In this document: piece after piece, positions 21,701 to 28,826 of the stretch
Layout: each line of letters opens with the position of its first letter
Numbering within the stretch: position 1 is the stretch's first letter
Assembly (NCBI RefSeq): GCF_032854445.1
Contig: NC_088299.1
Span: 17,851,608-17,911,607 of the forward strand
DNA: 60,000 nt
Source: Liolophura sinensis
Taxonomy: Eukaryota > Mollusca > Polyplacophora > Chitonida > Chitonidae
Reading direction: 5' to 3'
The notes under the pieces: model-generated
Seen by the model: only the letters and a program-made list of their open reading frames with translations
Database searches by the model: none
What the model was told of the DNA's origin: nothing
Made by a program: the position numbers and the translations under genes

Positions 21701-24104
21701 ACTGCAGGCAAATTGATGTGAAAGATTATGAAGAAAGTCTCACTGACCCTAATGCTGTCCAGGTATTCCAAACCGACAGGAATTGAGACTGTAATTGAAC
21801 CAACTGTCACTTCAAAGGAGAGAAGGGATGCACAGCAGGACTGTTGTACTTAAATGACTGACACACAATTTTTACAGGGGATTTTTTTAAATTTTGAGAC
21901 GTTTTTGGGGCCATGGTGGCAGTAGGTAGTGAACAGCACACGTCAGACTATTTGGCTTTTCAAGGTGTACACCTATGCGTGATGTTTTCCCCCAAAGCTG
22001 TTGAGTTGGCTTTCTGCGACATGTATTTATAAAACTGACAACTTTTATCAATCTTCTGTTTATTTATGATATAGGCTGATGACAAAATTAGAAAAAAAGA
22101 AAATGGCTGAAATATTTGAAAGATTCAGCGAGGCTGTGGCATCATCTCTGTTACGTCTCCATGTTTCTGTAGGACAGCTCTATGACAGCATGGAACCATC
22201 TCCTAGGAGTGACACCTCAGAGATCTACCTGGTAGGAGGATCCAGTCTTAAATTTCCTCTTATCCGTGTATACCTGGTCAAATGCATGCAACTTTTCTGT
22301 ACCCAAAATGTGGATGCTCAAAATCAACCAAATGTTTAAATTGTGTTTGTGTTTTAATGAATTGTTGAAAACCTGTTAAAAATGTGGGACATAATAATTT
22401 CTGTGTAATTTCTTAAATACAATTGTTTCATTTTCACAAATACTCTTAACTTACTGTATGTTTTGCGTTTAACTTCAGGTATGTTTCTCTAATCAGTGGT
22501 TATATAACTTTTGGTATTTGTTATTTCTTTTGTTGTATTGCATTAAATTTTTCTTTGCTGGTATAAATTTTTTCAATTCAGCCCATCAATTTGAAGGATA
22601 CGCATCTCCTGCGGTCACACCTTATGCATGCCCTGGAACACTTGACTGTGGCTGATTTAGCAAAACTGGACCAGGTAATGTCTACAACTGCGTACGTAAA
22701 GCTGTGACATTGTGCCACACCTTTCTACTGCAAATACCTTGATATTTATTCGCATGCCCATAAATCTGTAACTTGCAACTATTCACATGTAGACAAGAAT
22801 ATCTTATTTCAAGTAATGCAGCAGCAACTCACTTGTCATATTGACATGTATGAACTGCTTTGTACAGTATGTGACAGTCTGTTCCAAAATACTGTACCAG
22901 TATGTGACAGTCTGTTCCAAAATACAGTACCAGTATGTGACAGTCTGTTCCAAAATACAGCACCAGTATGTAACAGTCTGTTCCAAATACAGTACTAGTA
23001 TGTGAAAGTCTGTTCCATAATATTGTACCAGTATGTGACAGTCTGTTCCAAAATATTGTACCAGTATGTGACAGTCTGTTCCAAAATTTAGTTTCAGTAT
23101 GTGACAATCTGATCCAAAATACAGTACCAGTATACTGTATTTCACCTAAAGTTTAGCATTGTTCAAGTCACACATTTTCTTGATTCTGATTGATTCATAC
23201 ACCTTATAGAGCCAGTTAAGAGTATTTTACTAATTTAATAGTAAGTTCGTTTAATTTCCTGTCAGAAAAACTTAACGTGTGCCCTTAACATGCATCTGAA
23301 TGTGAGGTTTAACATACATAACTTCTGGTGAGATACTGTACATGTACATGTATGGGTAAGATAGTAGTCCAGCATTACTCTACATCATCTTATGAACTAG
23401 AAAGAAAGTTGAATTGACATTTAATTCTGGCTCTCTTTACCTTTAATTGGCATTTTGGACGATGAATTACCTGGGATGTTTGTGTGTGTGGGTGTCGGGG
23501 GAGGGGTGGGGGGTGGAGGATGGCAAGGATCAGTAGATTTCAGCCATTGCCCTGAGTTTCTGTGAAATGACCAGTCTAAAACATGGCTTTGACCAGTCCC
23601 AGTCTGTAGTTTGGTAGATGTATTGGTGTTAATGTCCAAGTTTTGAAAGGAGACATTACATATGAATTCTAGTATGTGAATACGCTTTATATTAATAGCC
23701 GCAATATTTATTAATAGATAGATGGCAGGTGATTTGAGATTCTGAACAGTTGCTATTTTATAGCCAGTGTACAGACGTTTATTCCTGTAACCATTCCAGT
23801 CCCAAACCATTGGACAGTCTTACAATGTGGGTTCTGAATCAGTGTGATGGGAAACACAGAGGAGTCAAGAACTACCTCAATTTGTGTAAAACAAATATTC
23901 CTGGTAAACCATCTGGTGTATTGCTTTGCCACCTGACTACTGTTGGATCTTTACCGCATCACCCTGGCACATGTCCATTGGCGCTTGCCTCTTGTTTTAG
24001 TGCCTGTTGGAAAACATGTGACAAGGCTCTTCTTTAAGGAGCCCTTCTGGTGTACAGATGGAGAATCTGCCAGAAAAAAGATAATTGGGTCTGTGGCATG
24101 TTGA
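637..24104 (+). CDS. Multi-exon gene for an unrecognised helical-repeat-like protein (5' end outside or unseen)
   Basis: Sixteen short exons (55-173 bp) on the plus strand join into one open frame of about 590 codons: 637-759, 1052-1202, 1440-1544, 1803-1975, 3383-3485, 10100-10159, 13468-13557, 14138-14238, 14837-14920, 15870-15924, 18040-18111, 21461-21627, 22075-22231, 22582-22674, 23768-23903, 24001-24104. Every junction has AG/GT ends and matching phase, which is strong evidence that the model is mostly right. The protein is rich in Leu, His, Cys and Gln, with amphipathic helical stretches such as RFHVLRLLDRCP and HLMHALEHLTVADLAKL. It has no signal peptide, membrane segment or catalytic motif that I can see, which suggests an ARM/HEAT-like scaffold. 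Exon size and character make MEI1 (a meiotic recombination factor) one candidate, but this is a guess. The first visible exon starts with one base of a split codon, so at least one earlier exon exists. Confidence 0.8.
1052..1202 (+). CDS. Exon b of the helical-repeat-like gene
   Basis: A long pyrimidine tract and TCTCTAG precede it, and the donor is GTGAGT at 1203. The first base completes the Arg codon begun in exon a, followed by exactly 50 codons. It includes a Cys-rich stretch (ACPQCLRED) and NREAMLRLLQ. The CPQC pair recalls a zinc ribbon, but no second pair is placed to support one. Confidence 0.8.
1440..1544 (+). CDS. Exon c of the helical-repeat-like gene (donor uncertain)
   Basis: The acceptor is GTGATTCAAG ending at 1439. 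The frame is open in phase 0 and reads an acidic, Ser-rich linker (EEKGITEEMLLEIDSSEKLD). The phase-0 donor is either GTTTCA at 1545 or GTGTTG at 1554; neither is strong, so the end is uncertain by 9 bp. The stronger-looking CAG|GTGCC inside the exon is in the wrong phase for exon d. Confidence 0.6.
1803..1975 (+). CDS. Exon d of the helical-repeat-like gene
   Basis: The acceptor TTTTCTTTTGTCAG ends at 1802 and the donor GTGGGT starts at 1976. It starts in phase 0 and ends with two bases of a codon. It reads a polar Asp/Gly loop followed by the helical stretch LPWLLQAMRRLTNEIKEGEG and QDLQILLQDFF. Confidence 0.85.
2017..2470. repeat. Dispersed repeat, copy 1 (intron d-e)
   Basis: It matches 15106-15640 in a collinear series of blocks: GTCCCAAG, ...AAAGGATA-CC-ATGGAA-A-AGCTAAC, TTAACCCCTG, AGAGTCCT, GCTGGAATGA, then TTCTTGCATGACGTCACACC followed by AGGCAAAATTGGAAAC. 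No coding capacity or clear terminal repeats are visible, so it looks like an old non-autonomous mobile element. The best-kept block contains a CRE-type TGACGTCA. Confidence 0.65.
2690..3160. repeat. Diverged minisatellite, about 39-bp unit
   Basis: About 12 imperfect units built on CCCAGTCACAGTATACTGA and AACCAGACATGACACC are spaced about 39 bp. The unit length divisible by three explains the open frames on both strands here. It lies in the intron between exons d and e. Confidence 0.85.
3383..3485 (+). CDS. Exon e of the helical-repeat-like gene
   Basis: The acceptor is TGTTTTTTTCAG and the donor is GTCAGT at 3486. The first base completes the codon split in exon d, and the remaining 34 codons end in phase 0. 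It reads IALSLTPSLFFTNNLSEV and then a short helix. Confidence 0.85.
4607..4660 (+). CDS. Possible extra exon inside the 6.6-kb intron (weak)
   Basis: It follows a good acceptor (CTCATCTCTTCCCTCAG) and is open in phase 0, reading SLRVKQALLAPPVIIL. This fits between exons e and f without changing the frame. The candidate donors (GTTATT at 4649, GTTACT at 4661, GTCTGC a few codons later) are poor, so it may be chance. Confidence 0.2.
6083..6166 (+). CDS. Possible extra exon inside the 6.6-kb intron (weak)
   Basis: It follows CTTCTGCCTCTCCAG and is open in phase 0, reading SQFFALIQTSEEKLLCLRL, which resembles a helical-repeat segment. The only phase-0 donor before the stop is GTGTTC at 6167, which is weak. 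The local composition is pyrimidine-rich. Confidence 0.2.
6608..9592. repeat. 37-bp satellite array, about 80 copies
   Basis: Units of 37 bp run AGTAAAATGTTACTATATAC then ATGTACATCATNCATAT. The core TACATGTA is palindromic. Variants (ATAGATAT, TTCATAGAG, ACATGGAG) recur in blocks; the rare GAACATCATTCATACAG variant appears at about 6896 and again 185 bp later (5 x 37), showing multi-unit duplication. The array fills nearly half of the intron between exons e and f. Confidence 0.97.
9593..10099 (+). other. Unique intron sequence before exon f
   Basis: This is AT-rich single-copy DNA between the 37-bp array and the exon f acceptor. No other feature was seen. Confidence 0.5.
10100..10159 (+). 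CDS. Exon f of the helical-repeat-like gene
   Basis: The acceptor is TTTTTTTCCCTTGCAG and the donor is GTGATT at 10160. It is 20 codons, phase 0 to 0, reading MTEGCCLPFHLIAYLLQ. The 110-bp tandem array begins about 45 bp downstream of its donor. Confidence 0.85.
10203..11093. repeat. 110/112-bp tandem array, about 8 copies
   Basis: Start points of GGTAATGTAGTCAG fall at 10209, 10319, 10429, 10541, 10651, 10763, 10875, 10977 and 11088. Two unit types are present: 110 bp with CTACGGGGTCTGAGGC and 112 bp with CTACCGGGGCTTTGAGG. One unit has lost about 10 bp. Most units carry a sense-strand AATAAA. Confidence 0.97.
11094..12505 (+). other. Unique intron sequence between two arrays
   Basis: This is AT-rich sequence in the intron between exons f and g. 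Short open frames occur (11166-11366, 11632-11823, 12055-12261), but none has splice context or coding character. Confidence 0.5.
12506..13225. repeat. 20-bp minisatellite with 11-bp spacers
   Basis: The unit is AGAACATGTACCAGAAGGTT, repeated with an intermittent AGAAGAAGGTT spacer and an AGTTTGG variant. The palindrome ACATGT recurs throughout. The array lies in the intron between exons f and g. Confidence 0.95.
13468..13557 (+). CDS. Exon g of the helical-repeat-like gene
   Basis: The acceptor is GTTTTTCTCTGTTACAG and the donor is a consensus GTGAGTGAG at 13558. It is 30 codons, phase 0 to 0, with RFHVLRLLDRCPTLVSSLL. A decayed SINE copy starts about 28 bp after the donor. Confidence 0.85.
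13585..13803 (-). mobile_element. Decayed tRNA-derived SINE
   Basis: It aligns with the full SINE at 34474-34729 in the same orientation: GAATATTTCGCTTAC, CCAGCATCATG, then GAGTTGGACTTGAACTCACA (B-box complement) and CGCATTGGTGAGAGGCTCCT. Several internal segments are lost or diverged. It begins 28 bp after the exon g donor. Confidence 0.85.
13909..13985. repeat. Short tandem repeat, about 22-bp unit, 4 copies
   Basis: The unit is GTAACACACCGCATAGGTCATT with small deletions in the last copies. It is intronic (exons g-h). Confidence 0.85.
14138..14238 (+). CDS. Exon h of the helical-repeat-like gene
   Basis: The acceptor is TGTGTTTTGTATAG and the donor is GTGGGT at 14239. It reads WKRLGHITQLFLESCQAG and then TTVVRARTWAIG. 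It ends two bases into a Gly codon that exon i completes. Confidence 0.85.
14837..14920 (+). CDS. Exon i of the helical-repeat-like gene
   Basis: The acceptor is TTCTTTCTCCCACAG and the donor is GTATGT at 14921. The first base completes the split Gly codon. It reads CFEGIVSGISGQPEWLCG and then TALVAMALE, and ends two bases into an Arg codon. Confidence 0.85.
15106..15640. repeat. Dispersed repeat, copy 2 (intron i-j)
   Basis: This is the partner of 2017-2470 in the same orientation, longer by an internal block around 15255-15340. It shares CTTGCATGACGTCACACCAG followed by GCAAAATTGGAAAC, then TTTTTGTTTC and ATTTACAACA. The 79-codon open frame inside it is not a gene. Confidence 0.65.
15870..15924 (+). 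CDS. Exon j of the helical-repeat-like gene
   Basis: The acceptor is TTTTTTCTTTCAG and the donor is GTAGAG at 15925. The first base completes the Arg codon, and 18 codons follow, reading QPQGRIIHQILQICPQ. It ends in phase 0. Confidence 0.8.
15925..16987 (+). other. Unique intron sequence before the 58-bp array
   Basis: A short 3-copy repeat of about 40-50 bp (CAAATGGTCCC.TGTAACT.GGGAA) lies at 16508-16610. Otherwise it is AT-rich single-copy sequence. Confidence 0.5.
16988..17955. repeat. 58-bp tandem array, about 16 copies
   Basis: GAGCATATCCCTCACTCCAT recurs at 16994, 17052, 17110 and 17168 and onward, with GTTTTTGAGCTTGGTCAGTG in the second half. The last copies are diverged. It ends about 85 bp before exon k. 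Confidence 0.95.
18040..18111 (+). CDS. Exon k of the helical-repeat-like gene
   Basis: The acceptor is GTCTGTTTGCCAG and the donor is a consensus GTAAGT at 18112. It is 24 codons, phase 0 to 0, reading LSPLAECLTHCLTWSHLF. It sits between the 58-bp array upstream and the 52-bp array downstream. Confidence 0.85.
18388..20912. repeat. 52-bp satellite with CRE-type sites, about 48 copies
   Basis: The unit is ATTCTGTGGTGGTCTACA, then GTGACCCAGAGTGTATCAGT, then GACGTCACATCCAG. By eye about thirty units hold a perfect TGACGTCA palindrome; most others hold TGATGTCA, the expected product of CpG decay. A shortened variant (CAGTAATGTC...AGACCGTATCA) occurs at about 18942, 19175 and 19460, spaced 233 and 285 bp, showing higher-order duplication. 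It is intronic (exons k-l). Confidence 0.97.
20913..21460 (+). other. Unique AT-rich intron sequence before exon l
   Basis: No repeat, exon or motif was noticed between the 52-bp satellite and the exon l acceptor. Confidence 0.5.
21461..21627 (+). CDS. Exon l of the helical-repeat-like gene
   Basis: The acceptor is CATTTTATTGTAG and the donor is a consensus GTGAGT at 21628. It starts in phase 0 and ends two bases into a Lys codon. It reads RRRLDQCLLEDTLLQVVAV, then PVIISYICSDERESFL and a Lys/Leu-rich tail. Confidence 0.85.
21694..21762 (+). other. Exon-like segment that does not fit the frame (possible poison cassette)
   Basis: It has a good acceptor (ATGTTCTTTCAG) and donor (CCAG|GTATTC) and is 69 bp, open only in phase 0 (CRQIDVKDYEESLTDPNAVQ). 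The preceding exon ends in phase 2, in which this segment meets a TGA after about eight codons. If spliced in, it would truncate the protein; it may equally be chance. Confidence 0.2.
22075..22231 (+). CDS. Exon m of the helical-repeat-like gene
   Basis: The acceptor is TTTATGATATAG and the donor is GTAGGA at 22232. The first base completes the Lys codon of exon l. It reads a basic helix (KLEKKKMAEIFERFSEA), then SSLLRLHVSVGQLYDSM and an acidic Ser/Pro-rich linker. Confidence 0.85.
22582..22674 (+). CDS. Exon n of the helical-repeat-like gene
   Basis: The acceptor is TTTTTTCAATTCAG and the donor is GTAATG at 22675. It is 31 codons, phase 0 to 0, reading DTHLLRSHLMHALEHLTVAD. Confidence 0.85.
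22862..23133. repeat. 33-bp minisatellite, about 8 copies
   Basis: The unit is GTATGTGACAGTCTGTTCC followed by AAAATACAGTACCA. Because 33 is divisible by three, several frames stay open on both strands (up to 113 codons), but nothing suggests expression. It is intronic (exons n-o). Confidence 0.95.
23138..23335. repeat. Diverged duplicate segment, copy 1
   Basis: It is collinear with 25932-26265: ACTGTATTTCACCT-AAGTTTAG, then GATTCA, AGTTAAGAGT versus ACTGAAGAGT, TTAATTTC-T-TCAGAAAAA, and CCTAACTTC-like ends. It is probably an old dispersed element. Confidence 0.5.
23768..23903 (+). CDS. Exon o of the helical-repeat-like gene
   Basis: The acceptor is TTTTATAGCCAG and the donor is GTAAAC at 23904. 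It starts in phase 0 and ends one base into a codon. It reads SSPKPLDSLTMWVLNQCDGK and then HRGVKNYLNLCKTNIP. The same frame also runs on without splicing to a stop at 24035-24037, which would be an alternative end. Confidence 0.6.
24001..24104 (+). CDS. Probable last exon of the helical-repeat-like gene
   Basis: A strong acceptor (CTTGCCTCTTGTTTTAG) ends at 24000 after a 97-bp intron. The two leading bases complete the codon split in exon o, and the frame reads GKHVTRLFFKEPFWCTDGES before a TGA at 24102-24104. No AATAAA is obvious soon after, so a further exon cannot be excluded. Confidence 0.55.
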
Positions 24105-25931
24105 CAGGCACTCTGTGAAGTAGTCGCAGAAAAAAATCCAACTTCACAGGTTAAATACTTCTAAATGTTAGCACATAGCAGCAGCTCCCTGGATGAAAAG
24201 AAGTGTTTTTTTTTCCTTTTTATGATAGCACAAGACAGGGAGCAACTCTAGGGTTTGCATCATTTGTTACTCAATATGGTTTGTGTGTGTATACAAGACT
24301 TAAAATAGGGTAAGTTGATAGTTGTAATGACCAACGCTGCATGTAGTTGAAACTGAAGCTACCAAGGCTGTAACAGATGTTGACAGAGAGGGAAAATACC
24401 ATTGGGATGCTGCAATGTGCACATCGCCTGGCAGGAATCTCTGTTCTACATGTACACCCTGTGGCTTGAGGTAACGTTTGAAGACTAAGTAAATACAGGT
24501 TAGCCCCTCCTCAGTAATATTTCTGATAATCAAATACAGCTTTGGTGGAGTTGGTTTTCGTTTCTTTTTTTTTTTCTTTATTTTTTTTGCTGTGTAATAT
24601 ACTTGAATGTTTGCTATGTAGAGCCCTATCCTAAATGTGCTCCCCCTTTACCCAGCCCCATGCCCAGCCTTACTCCTGGACAACACATCCTCTTGTATCA
24701 GCATATCATGCTTGATTATTTTTGCAAGCTGTCAATCAATTTTTGTTTTAATGCACAGAAAAAACAGCCCTATAGAAATAACTATGTTTTCTGAAGTAAT
24801 AGACATTCCACTATCCAAACTACATGTACAAGTTTATACAGAGCCAGTTTGTGTATTGCCCTGCTAAATGACATATTGTAGATGAGATATTATCCAGGAC
24901 CCTGTCAGTCAGCATGTTGACAGGATCAGCCTGAGGCCTCCCCTGTCCCACAGCCTGTGTGGTACCAGAGGGGAGTCCCCTGTCCCACAGCCTGTGTGGT
25001 ACCTGTGAGGGGAGTGATGAAGCTAAATGACGCCAATATAACGTGATATGTACATGAAGATTTCAGCTCTGATTTGTCTTTTAGCCCACCCTCATTAAGA
25101 CAAGACCGGACCAAATGTATATACAAGTATGTAGGAAGTTTTAAAAAAAGGAAACTTTGTATTTTGGTGACGTTGCACATCAGTAATGTCACAGTTTAAG
25201 GTAAACAAAATCAGGCACATTGAAACAGTCAAAAGCACTGTCATGCTATAAGTTTTATCCAATTAGGTGCACATTATTTCTATAACCTGTCGACAACTCT
25301 TTTTTCGCTTACGTCACTCGAATCCTATGGTGACTTTTAACCATGTGTACAATATCAACATCATATTTCCCGTCACTCTTACGTGGCGCACAACATGACC
25401 TAGTAAGAATTCCTTGTTAGAAGTTGATTTTTAGAGTTATCAGGCACATTAGAAAAAAACATTGTCTGTGATGGTTTCGATCTGTTTTCACTTCTCTTCC
25501 GAAATAACTAGTTAGACTATAAACTAAATAACTGTAACTATTTATTATTTGTTGTCTCTTCCTCTGGAGGCATGGTGTTGTTAGGGAGATGGAAAAAAAT
25601 TTTGAAAAAGGTGCGTCGCAGTGCACATGATCCAATGTTTGTGTTCAGCTGTCACATTCACGGGTTTGTAAGATGTGTAATCAGTTCTTAGATATGCTCA
25701 GTGAGGAGCTTGAGGGTTTATGTTGAAGCATAGACATTGAGAACTTCCAAGGGTTTGACAGATTAATCCTGATCTGCATAAATCACATGCAAAAGGAAGT
25801 GATTGATTTGGTTAGGCTGTTTTTAGGTCACATGTTTATCCACAGAGGTTGACATTTACAGGGAAAGTGTTTGACGCCCTTTATTAATTTGACAGCTGTT
25901 TAACATCAAACTGAAACATTTTTCTCTTGCT
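24105..25931. other. Downstream flank of the large gene, no gene seen
   Basis: This is single-copy AT-rich DNA. It contains a 27-bp tandem duplication (CCCTGTCCCACAGCCTGTGT) at about 24940-25000 and a T-rich run near 24560-24590. Open frames here (for example 24300-24533 minus, 24926-25192 minus) lack coding character. Confidence 0.5.
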
Positions 25932-26265
25932 GTGCACTGTATTTCACCTGAAGTTTAGGATATTTCAAGGGACGCAGTTGATTCACCCACTTGTTGGGCC
26001 ACTGAAGAGTTTGTTGTTTGATACAAGTGGGCCACTGAAGAGTTTGTTGTTTGATTAATTTCTTATCAGAAAAAATGAAGTGTTGGTCTCCAAAGTATCA
26101 ATTTAAGGCCTGTATGGGGTTCTGAGTGCGTGTATGGGGTTCTGAGTACGTGTATGGGGTTCTGAGTGCCTGTATGGGGTTCTGAGTGCCTGTATGGGGT
26201 TCTGAGTGCCTGTAAGGGGTTCTGAGTGCGTAGTTTTACACACCTAACTTCAGATAAACTACAGT
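25932..26265. repeat. Diverged duplicate segment, copy 2, with internal tandem expansions
   Basis: It is the partner of 23138-23335. It contains a direct duplication (GGGCCACTGAAGAGTTTGTT) near 26000-26060 and six units of TGTATGGGGTTCTGAGTGC (about 20-21 bp) at 26110-26228. Both expansions are absent from copy 1. Confidence 0.6.
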
Positions 26266-27370
26266 TTTATAAAGGGGGTCAGTTGTGGAGGTGAGGGAAA
26301 TTGGCTCTGGAAAATATCTGTATTAATACTAGTACATGCATAGCACCATGAAACTGGGCACAACAACAACATCCTCTGATGGCCTGTTATTTTATAAGTA
26401 AAGCAGTCTGGGTTTGGCAGGTTGCCTTCCCGTGCCAAACAAACAGTGCAGGTTCCACCCTGGAGCTAAGTAATTCTTCTGGTGCCCAAGTCAATCATTA
26501 CTGTTTGGACTACCCTACATTATCCACTAAAATGAAATGGCTAAGCCTCTTTGCTTCAGGCAGAGAAAACCTCACACAGGAATGAAAATATACAGTTTTC
26601 TGGATAATTTTATCCCATGTTAGGTTTACAGACGTCTGTTCCCTGTATGCAAAGAAAAATAATCAGGAGCCAAACAGAGAGCCTTGTAGTACTCCCAGTC
26701 TTTTGAGTTAAACCTGCTCTTCTTTTGAGTTAAACCTGCTCCCGTGCCTGGGTCATAAATCACCTGAAGAATGCAAACAAATGACCCAGTACATCGCACA
26801 TCACAGCTTGCTTGTTTGTCTGTCTAGTATGAGGACTAATTGGCCGAATGTGTTTTCACTTAAGATGTGATAGCTGACTTAATGAAGAGAGTGTGGCTGT
26901 GTATACATACATGTGACAGGTATAAAACATAGCAGTGTTTGTCAACTAAAGTTAAGAGATACTTTACTTTTTAGTGGTTGATAAAACTATACTGTTAAAC
27001 AATGATTAGCTTAAAAAAGAAATTTATTGAAATACAGGAACTTCACAAACTTTAATAAATACAATGAATACACAAACTGTATTCCTTAAAAAAGCCATTT
27101 CAGTTTTGCTGTAAGGTAATGAGTGCAACATAAATGGCTTTGCACCTCCACTTTTTGACAGTGGCCACTTGTGGTCTTCCATGAAGCTTGTGGGCAAAGC
27201 TATACAGATGATTTTTGTCATGTGTTTTATTAGTGAAATAGTCTTGAGTATGGTCTGAGGATCAGTCAGTTAATTTTTCTTGGTAACATTGTGACATTCT
27301 ATGACTCCAGGCACTGATCCAAACATGTGACCCAGTTATCAGGGCTGTCATCAGCAGGAGACAAGCCCAG
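26266..27370. other. Intergenic, no gene seen
   Basis: A short duplication (TCTTTTGAGTTAAACCTGCT) lies at about 26700-26740. No exon-like segment with splice sites and coding character was found. Confidence 0.5.
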
Positions 27371-28826
27371 AGATGAGAAGTGGATTATAGAGACAAGCAG
27401 GGATGAGCAATGAATCACAGGGATGAGCAATGAATCACAGAGGCCAACAGTGAATTACAGGGATGAGCAATGAATCACAGACAAGCAGCGAAACACAGGG
27501 ATGAGCAATGAATCACAGAGACAAGCAGTGATTCACAGAGATGAGCAATGAATCACAGAGGCCAACAGTGAATCACAGGGATGAGCAATAAATCACAGAG
27601 GTGAACAGTGAATCACAGGGATGAGCAATAAATCACAGGGATGAGCAATGAATCACAGAGGTGAACAGTGAATCACAGGGGTGAGCAATAAATCACAGGG
27701 ATGAGCAATGAATCACAGAGAAGAGGAGTGAATCACAGAGATGAGCAATGAATCACAGGGATGAGCAATGAACAGAGAAGAGGAGTGAATCACAGAGACA
27801 AGCAGTGAATCACAGGTATGAGCATTGAATCACAGGGATGTGCAATAAATCACAGGGATGTGCAATAAATCACAGGGATGAGCAGTGAATCACAGGGATG
27901 AGCAATAAATCACAGAAGAGTACTGAATCACAGGGATGAGAAATGAATCACAGAGAAGAGGAGTGAATCACAGAAATGAGCAATGAATCACAGGGATGAA
28001 CAATGAATCACAGCGATGAGCAGTAAATCACCAGGATGAGCAATGAATTACAGACGTGAACAGTGAATCACAGTGATGAGCAATGAATAACAGGGATAAG
28101 CAATGAATCAGAGAAAAGCAGTGAATCACAGGGATGAGCAATGAATCACAGGGATGAGCAATAAATCACAGAGAAGAGCAATGAATCACAGGGATGTGCA
28201 TTGAATCACAGGGATGTGCAATGAATCAGAGACAAGCAGTGAATCACAGGGATGAGCAATGAATCAGAGACAAGCAGTGAATCGCAGGTATGAGCAATAA
28301 ATCACAGAGACAAGCAGTGAATCACAGGGATGAGCAATGAATCACAGGGATGAGCAATAAATCGCAGAGAAGAGCTGTGAATCACAGAGAAGAGCTGTGA
28401 ATCACAGTGATGAGCAGTGAATCACGGAGGTGAACAGTGAATCAGATAGATGAGCAATCTATCTGAGATGAGCAATAAATCACAGAAATGAGTAGTGAAT
28501 CATAGAATTGAGCAATGAATCAGATGGGTGAGAGGTCAGCAGTGAGTTAGCCATGGAGATGAGCAGTGAATCACAGAAGTGAGCAATGAATCACAAGGGC
28601 AAACAGTGAATCATAGAAGCAAACAGTGAATCACACAGGCGAACAATGAATCACAGAGGTGAGCTGTAAATCATAGGGGTGAATGGTGAATCGCAGCGGT
28701 GAGGAGTGAATCACAGAGATGAGCAGTGGCTTACAGGGGTGAATGGTGAACCATAGAGGCGTGCTGCGAATCACAGGGGTGAATAGTGAATCATAGGAGT
28801 GAGCAGTGAATCACAGAGGTAAGCAG
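27371..28826. repeat. 20-bp minisatellite, about 70 copies
   Basis: The unit is GATGAGCAATGAATCACAGG, with frequent AGACAAGCAGTG and GAAGAGGAGTG variants. Divergence increases toward the right end (after about 28430), where units read GAACAGTGAATCACAGAGGT. Confidence 0.96.

Noticed and set aside
22804-23145. 113- and 92-codon repeat frames on the minus strand
   Set aside because: They are by-products of the 33-bp array inside an intron of the plus-strand gene.
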